Assembly (NCBI GenBank): GCA_037576215.1
Contig: JBANDB010000004.1
Location: forward strand, 3,038,001 to 3,102,000
DNA length: 64,000 nucleotides
Direction of reading: 5' to 3'
Source of the DNA: Armillaria gallica
Taxonomy: Eukaryota; Basidiomycota; Agaricomycetes; Agaricales; Physalacriaceae
The translations under genes were made by a program, and so were the position numbers. Positions within the stretch are counted from its first letter, which is position 1. Every line of letters starts with the position of its first letter. Below are positions 58,232 to 64,000 of the stretch, in pieces. The notes under the pieces were generated by a model. It was not told the origin of the DNA. It worked only from the letters and a program-made list of their open reading frames with translations, and searched no databases.

Positions 58232-61200
58232 GCCCGGCATAATCCGATCATCAATTGGAAGACAGGAGGATTAACGTTTGCACGATGCGAATGCCGCAGA
58301 AACCCATTCGTACTACCCGATGCAGATCCTGACGACAAGTGGGATGAAGAACTGGAAGAAGGGGATACCATCCTCGCAATAGATTTTACGCGGGCTATTC
58401 TCATACGAGCGCATCATGCCAATGACTTAGCTGCCGCGGCCAACGCAGACAAGGAGACCAAGACGTTTGAAGAAATGGTCCCAGAATGGTGTCGGGACTT
58501 CAACAATCTGTTCGATAAAAACAGTTTCGATGAACTTCCTGACCCAAAGACATGGGACCATGCTATCGAACTCACTCCAAATGCAAGCGCCAATCTAGAT
58601 TGCAAGGTCTACCCTTTGAACCGGAACGAACAAGCAGAACTCGACAAGTTCTTAGACAAGAACCTCTCGAGTGGACGAATACGACCATCCAAGTCACCCA
58701 TGGCTTCACCATTCTTCTTCGTTAAAAAGAAGGATGGCAAGCTACGACCAGTCCAGGATTACCAGAAGCTCAATGAAATGACGATTAAAAACCGTTATCC
58801 ACTTCCGCTAATCTCAGAACTAATGGACAAGTTACGGGGTGCCAAGTATTTTTCCAAGCTTGACGTTCAATGGGGATACAACAATGTGCGCATCAAAAGC
58901 GGTGACGAGTGGAAGGTGGCATTTAGAACTAATCGCGGGTTGTTCGAACCCACGGTTATGTTCTTCGGGCTCACCAATTCGCCCACCACCTTCCAGTGGA
59001 TGATGAATGACATTTTCAAAAATCTCATTGCATCAGGCGCCGTCACCGTTTACCTTGACGACATCCTCATCATGTCCAAGACCAAGGAGGAACATTGCCG
59101 CATCACGCGCGAAGTTCTAAGACTCCTCCGGAAAAACAAGCTATTCCTTAGAGCGGAAAAATGCGAGTTTGAAACCTTGGAGACAGAGTACCTCGGAGTC
59201 ATCATCAGTGAAGGGAGCATCTGCATGGACCCAGTCAAAATCGCAGGAATCGCAGAATGGCCTGTACCAACCAAGAAAGTACAGCTCCAGTCGTTCTTAG
59301 GCTTTACCAACTTCTACAGACGTTTCATCAAAGGATACAGCAAGGTCGTCAAACCAATGACCCAACTGACAGGAAACGATCCATGGAAATGGGGAAAAGC
59401 GCAACAGGACGCGTTCGAAGAATTGAAACGCCTATTAGCCGAAGAGGTGGTACTGGCAATACCCACCGAGGAAGGAAAGTTCCGCATAGAAGCGGATGCA
59501 AGTGAGGGAGCGATAGGTGTGGTATTGACGCAGGAGCAGGATGGGAAATGGCGCCCGGTCGCATTTCTATCCAAATCCCTCACCACGACAGAACGAAATT
59601 ACGAAATTTATGACAAAGAACTGCTCGCGATAATGATTGCGCTCGACGAGTGGAGACACTACCTAATGGGCACGGCTCAAGACTTCGAAATATGGATGGA
59701 TCACCAGAATCTCCAGTATTTCCGAAGACCCCAGAAACTCAATCGGCGACAAGCGCGATGGGTCACTGAGCTGGCCGAGTACCACTTCACCCTGCACCAC
59801 AAATCAGGAACCGCAAACAAGAAAGCCAACTTACTTAGTCGCAGAGCAGATCACGAGCAAGGAAAGGAGGACAACGATGAGGTTATTGTCCTCAAACCCG
59901 AGCATTTCCGGGCCCTAGTCATGCCCACTATCGAGGAAACCCATTCCAAGATAAAGCAAGCCACGCTTGACCACCACCGATGGGACAAGAACATTGCGAC
60001 CTCCCTTAACCACGACCGAGGACTGAAAATGAATGATGGGTTAATCTATTACGATTCCCGCATTTACGTTCCTTCCGACCACACGTTATGAGGCGAGATA
60101 ATCGCACAAGTTCACGACCACATCACGGCGGGACATCCCGGCATAGAAAAGACTAAAGAACTCGTCCTACGAGAATATTGGTGGCCTAGGATGAAAAAAG
60201 ACATAGAAGATTATGTCCACGGCTGTGAAACGTGCCAACGAACTAAGTCGAGCACTCAAGCAAAGGCAGCACCGCTTCATCCAAACACCATTCCATCCCG
60301 ACCCTGGACACACATCTCCATCGACATGGTGACTGGTTTACCAAAAAGCAACGGTTTTGACGCAATCCTAATGATCGTCGACCGTTTCTCCAAGGAAATC
60401 ATACCTGTCGCATGTACCACAGAGATGTCATCGGAAGGGTGGGCCAATATTCTACAAGATGAAGTCTACGCCAAGCACGGAATGCCACAGGTCGTTATCA
60501 GTGACCGAGGCTCTGTGTTTGTATCCAAGTTCATGAAAGACCTTTATGACTTGCTTCAGATCAAGGCAAACGTATCCACCGCCTACCACCCACAAACTGA
60601 CGGACAGACTGAGTGAGTAAATCAGGAGGTTGAAAAATACCTCCGGATTTTCATCAATCACCGCCAGAATGACTGGGCGGAATGGCTTTCCCTTGCGGCC
60701 TTCTCTCACAATAACCGCGCCCACTCCGCAACGGGTAAAAGTCCCTTCGAGGTTACCCATGGCTATATCGTCGAGGTCCTCCCTGGTGCCGTACGACCCC
60801 GAGCACCCTTTAGAACACCGGCCTCCAACACATTCGTTTCAGATATACAGAAAATCCATGCCGAGGCCAAGCAAGCACTCGAGAAAGCCGCCGACCAGAT
60901 GAAAGCCCAATACGACAAAAAGAAAAGACCTGCAGTTGATTACTCGGTGGGAGACAAAGTTTGGCTTGATACAAGCAATCTGGCGCTTCCACGTCTGAAG
61001 AAAAAACTTGCAGATAAAAAAACGGGCCCCTTCCCTATCATCGCCAAGATCGGAGCTTCGGCATACAAATTAAAACTCCCTCCAGGCTGGCGCATCTATC
61101 CAGTATTCAACGAATCACTCCTAACCCCATACACGCCACCTGCATTCCCTAACCAGGAACAGCCGCCTCCGCCGCCACCCGATCTTATTGACGGGGAGGA

Positions 61201-61552
61201 GCACTATGAAATTGAGCAAGTACTTGACCATAGAGACCGAAAGGTCCGAGGAAAGGCTGGCGAGCCGTCACACTGGGTTACCGATTACTTCGTCAAATGG
61301 AAAGGATATGGACCGGAATCTAACAGCTGGGTAAAGGAAGACAACATGGACGCCGATGAACTAGTCGACAAATACCTCGCAGAAAAAGTGAATCGCACTG
61401 AACAAAAGACAGGAGATTGGCAGTCCTATACGGACCCATTCACTGGTCGAAAAGTTTGGTACGACCAAGAACTCGACTGGGATTGGTTTGGTGGCAACAA
61501 CGACCCCTCGACAAGCTCGAAATCGCCATACGAAGCAACAGAAATCCCATAA
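58232..61552 (+). pseudogene. gypsy reverse transcriptase, RNase H, integrase and chromodomain
   Basis: Same frame throughout, broken by TGA at 60089-60091 and 60614-60616. Reverse transcriptase: DYQKLNEMTIKNRYPLP, FSKLDVQWGYNNVRIK and the intact catalytic YLDDILIMS. RNase H: FRIEADASEGAIG and LDEWRHYLMG. Integrase: zinc HHCC (HITAGHPG...CETCQRTK), acidic residues in SIDMVTGLP, ISDRGSVF and TDGQTE. A GPY/F-like module GPFPIIAKIGASAYKL follows. The C-terminal chromodomain (HYEIEQVLDHR, DYFVKWKGYGPESNSW) targets integration to modified chromatin in chromoviruses. Confidence 0.85.
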
Positions 61553-61908
61553 ACAAACACAGTCGAGCCCTATAACGGGGGATAGCCAACAGGCCCTCAT
61601 TCACGACTCCTAACGACAATATGCCTCATGTCCTCCTTCATGCTTCCTTTCACTCACGACTTCCAAGATGACCAATATTCCACTACAAGCGCGCAAAATA
61701 ATCGGATGGGTCCAACCGGCGTCCAGAATCTAGTTTACCACTCGCGTCACCACCATACGAAAAGTCCCCGTTCCCGAAGGGCGAACAAGGTCCTCGGGAC
61801 AAGCTGCAGCGCGTATGGCATTTCTCCGAAACACATGTGAGGTCTCTGGGGACGGCATGACGATGAAGTAGATGGAAGCTGGACTTACTAAGCAGTTGGG
61901 ACACCTGC

Positions 61909-62426
61909 CTTAAGGGGGGGGTAATGTTACGATTTATTCGTTTTCAAGCATCTTATCTAATCTTTGGAAAATAAGATAAGATGCTTACTCACCTCTATCT
62001 TTAGACCCGCGACTCCCGGAGAGTCTTCATAAATCTTCACATCGCTATCACGTCACAACTCGGTTGACGTGTACTCGACAAAGGGGTATTCTCGCCCCAT
62101 GTGCCCGACACGTAGCAATGTGTGCTAAACACGTACTGGATACGTGTTATTCTCGGCTACCGTGTATTTGGCTTATTCACTTTCTAACACGGTAGTCACT
62201 TCTTAGCACCATTTACAGACCCTCACTTTAGTATATAAGTAGTTTACTCAAAGCCTGTATTTCCCTAGCTTTGAGCTAAAGTTTATTCATACCGAAACAC
62301 ATTCCTTTACTGCTAAGAGCTCCTAAAGTGAGTCTTGGGCGTCAATCATCACAAGGGCTAGACGGTGACTGTACAAACGCGATACAGCCGATCTATATCA
62401 CCTTTGATTGAAGTTCGGGTCTTACA
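61909..62426 (+). repeat. gypsy polypurine tract and 3' LTR
   Basis: TTAAGGGGGGGGTAA immediately precedes TGTTACG at 61925. The LTR (61925-62426) differs from the 5' LTR by six transitions. Confidence 0.9.
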
Positions 62427-62431
62427 ATATC

Positions 62432-64000
62432 CTTGAGGTAATTTGACATAGTTTTCACCCTGAGGTTCGGCATTGAGGTACGCGCCAACAAAGTCTATAA
62501 GCCAAAAGTCTAAGCCTTGAGCTGCAACAATTGCAAAGAACATTTGGAGTGACTCGTATTGAACAACTGCCGCGAACGATTCAAAGTAATGAAGACCCTT
62601 GATCTGACTGAAACCCTTGACCACCAGTCTAGCCCGTCTCTTGAGTAAGCTTCCCAGGTCGCCGTCAAGTTTGATATCGAAGACCCATCGCGTGTCTATT
62701 AATTTCATCCAGGGTTCCCAAGGAATTACCTCCCACACGTCTCGCTCCTCCATCCTCCGTATTTCCGCATCCATTGCCGGTACCCACAAATCTGGTTTTG
62801 TCATGGCTTCTGCATAATGTGAAGGCGTCCATTTGTTCTCAAGTTCTGGTAAGTTGCAGATTTCGGATGCTTTCAGCGCAATGATGTCTTCAGGGTCTTC
62901 ATCATCAGGGACCAAAGGGAATTCCAAGTCGTTCGCCCAGTCTTTTCCTGCTTCTCTCGCATTCTCCTCATGTTTGAGGTATTCACTGGATTCGATCTGA
63001 GCTCGAGATGGTTTTGGGATGCGTGTGGGATGTGATCCTTCATCTGTTGGTCGATCATGGACAGGAATTTGATTAGGGATCGCTCGATCATGGCTTTTAT
63101 TCATTGCTGCAGGGTTTAGTGTTGGGATTCGTGATGGATGTTCAGGTCTAGGTGCGGGATTGCCAAGTTGAGGTCATGTGCTGTCCTCTGAATTGTCTAA
63201 TAGGTTGACTATCTCCCCCTGAGGAGGGACAGTATGCGTGGGGATGAGTTCCTCAAAGACAACATCGCGCGAAGTTGTAATCTGGTTCCCTGGGCCATCA
63301 AGTAACACATGGTAAGTACCATGTCCAGCCAAGCCCACAAGGCGACCCTTCAAGCTTTGGGGCACCAGCTTGCTTTCTCCCTTCGCTGATGGAATTTTCA
63401 CATAGCAGGGGCTTCCCCAGACCCGAATGAAGCCAACAGATTGATGTTTCCCAGTCCAGCGTTCTTCAGGAATCGCGCTAGGATGTCACGCAGACAGCAG
63501 TAAGTTCCCAACTTTTATTGCATAATCACATGCCTCGGCCCACCAGCCATGCGACATGCCAGCCTCAATCAACATGATTCGCACTGTCCCAAACACGATC
63601 CCAAAAGCTTGTTCCACCACCCCGTTTGCTGCTGATGAATATGGGGCAGTGAATAGCAAGATAATTCCCCTTTGCTCAGCCCAATCATGCCACAACTTGC
63701 AGTCAAACTCGTTGTCGCAATGGATTTTCTTCAGCTTCTTCCCTGTCTGACGTTCTGCCATCGTCGTAAATGAATTAAGAGCTGACAGCGTCGTTATGGA
63801 GTTTCTATCCAGCAAGAAGTATGCTTGGCGACGTGATGAAGCATCGTCCGTGAATTCCATTGCGTAATGTGCACCGCCTACTGACTGAACATGCGCAGGG
63901 CCCCAAATATCTAATGCAACAAGCGCCAGCAACTCCACCTCTGGTGTCACCACAGCATCGAACGGTCTCCTCTTTTGATTTCCCATAATGCATGGTTCAC
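62432..64000 (-). pseudogene. copia pol, integrase to start of reverse transcriptase (runs off the window)
   Basis: Minus-strand frame from the window edge: integrase core with FTDDASSRRQAYFL, IHCDNEFDCKLWHDW and SSAANGVVEQAFG as acidic positions. Then a linker (GRLVGLAGHGTYHVLLDGP, SRDVVFEELIPTHT) and the reverse-transcriptase start (WVPAMDAEIRRMEERDVWEV, IDTRWVFDIKLDGD, FLIDFVGAYLNAE-like, YVKLPQGY). Two in-frame TGA codons (63486-63488 and 63174-63176) interrupt it. The reading frame resumes across the gypsy insertion at 53457. The gag part and 5' LTR are outside the window. Confidence 0.8.

Larger units (their letters stand above)
53458..62426 (+). mobile_element. Complete 8,969-bp chromodomain Ty3/gypsy retrotransposon inserted in copia
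   Basis: LTRs of 502 bp at 53458-53959 and 61925-62426, ends TGTTACGA...TCTTACA, and a target duplication ATATC at 53453-53457 and 62427-62431. Internal order is gag with CCHC knuckle, protease, reverse transcriptase, RNase H, integrase and chromodomain. The LTRs differ at six positions (98.8% identity). Several in-frame stops show the copy is not autonomous. It lies within the copia reverse-transcriptase region, so it is younger than the copia insertion. Confidence 0.95.

Noticed and set aside
1..64000. CRISPR arrays, bacterial operons or ribosome-binding sites
   Set aside because: No regularly spaced identical repeats of CRISPR type; intron-rich genes and retroelements show a fungal nuclear origin.

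Overview
The window looks like nuclear DNA of a mushroom-forming basidiomycete (Agaricomycetes). The reasons are the many short introns (about 45-60 bp, often with a CTRAY-type branch site), the gene families seen (HET-domain, RING/F-box/HECT, RAI1/DXO-like, RNAi-type RNA-dependent RNA polymerase, a basidiomycete DDE integrase family) and chromodomain Ty3/gypsy plus Ty1/copia retrotransposons. Several host-type genes and most transposon genes carry in-frame TGA stops.

Left part (1-11.4 kb): an apparently intact four-helix membrane glycoprotein gene (237-2455) is followed, beyond a kinase-like relic, by a tandem paralogue with its own promoter (from 5580). This second copy is broken into three collinear pieces: 5580-6498, 10364-11418 and 39727-39960. 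The pieces are separated by a 3.9-kb insertion (6499-10363) and a 28.3-kb insertion (11419-39726). The large insertion is flanked by a 5-bp direct repeat, CTTAC, and has TGTTA...TAACA ends.

The 28.3-kb insertion carries an LTR-like left end, inverted subterminal landmarks at both ends, and many genes. These are two F-box-type genes (both with in-frame TGA), four RING/coiled-coil genes, one HECT-type E3 ligase gene, a basidiomycete DDE integrase gene that is itself interrupted, a damaged gene of a family of unknown function, and several hypothetical genes. It also holds tRNA-like (A box/B box) repeats and a tandem array of tRNA T-arm-like sequences. The concentration of ubiquitin-ligase-like genes inside one apparent insertion is the most unusual property of the window.

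Right part (39.7-64 kb): the 3' piece of the broken paralogue is followed by a gene fragment, an intact-looking HET-domain gene (41502-43664), a RAI1/DXO-like decapping-nuclease gene on the minus strand (44358-45633) and a many-exon RNA-dependent RNA polymerase gene of the RNA-silencing type (46822-51442). From about 51.95 kb to the end lies a minus-strand copia element. It is split by a complete 8,969-bp chromodomain gypsy element with 502-bp LTRs and a 5-bp target duplication ATATC. The gypsy element has a primer-binding site that matches its own LTR in reverse complement, which suggests self-priming. Both retroelements are inactivated, largely by changes that look like C-to-T transitions at CpG.
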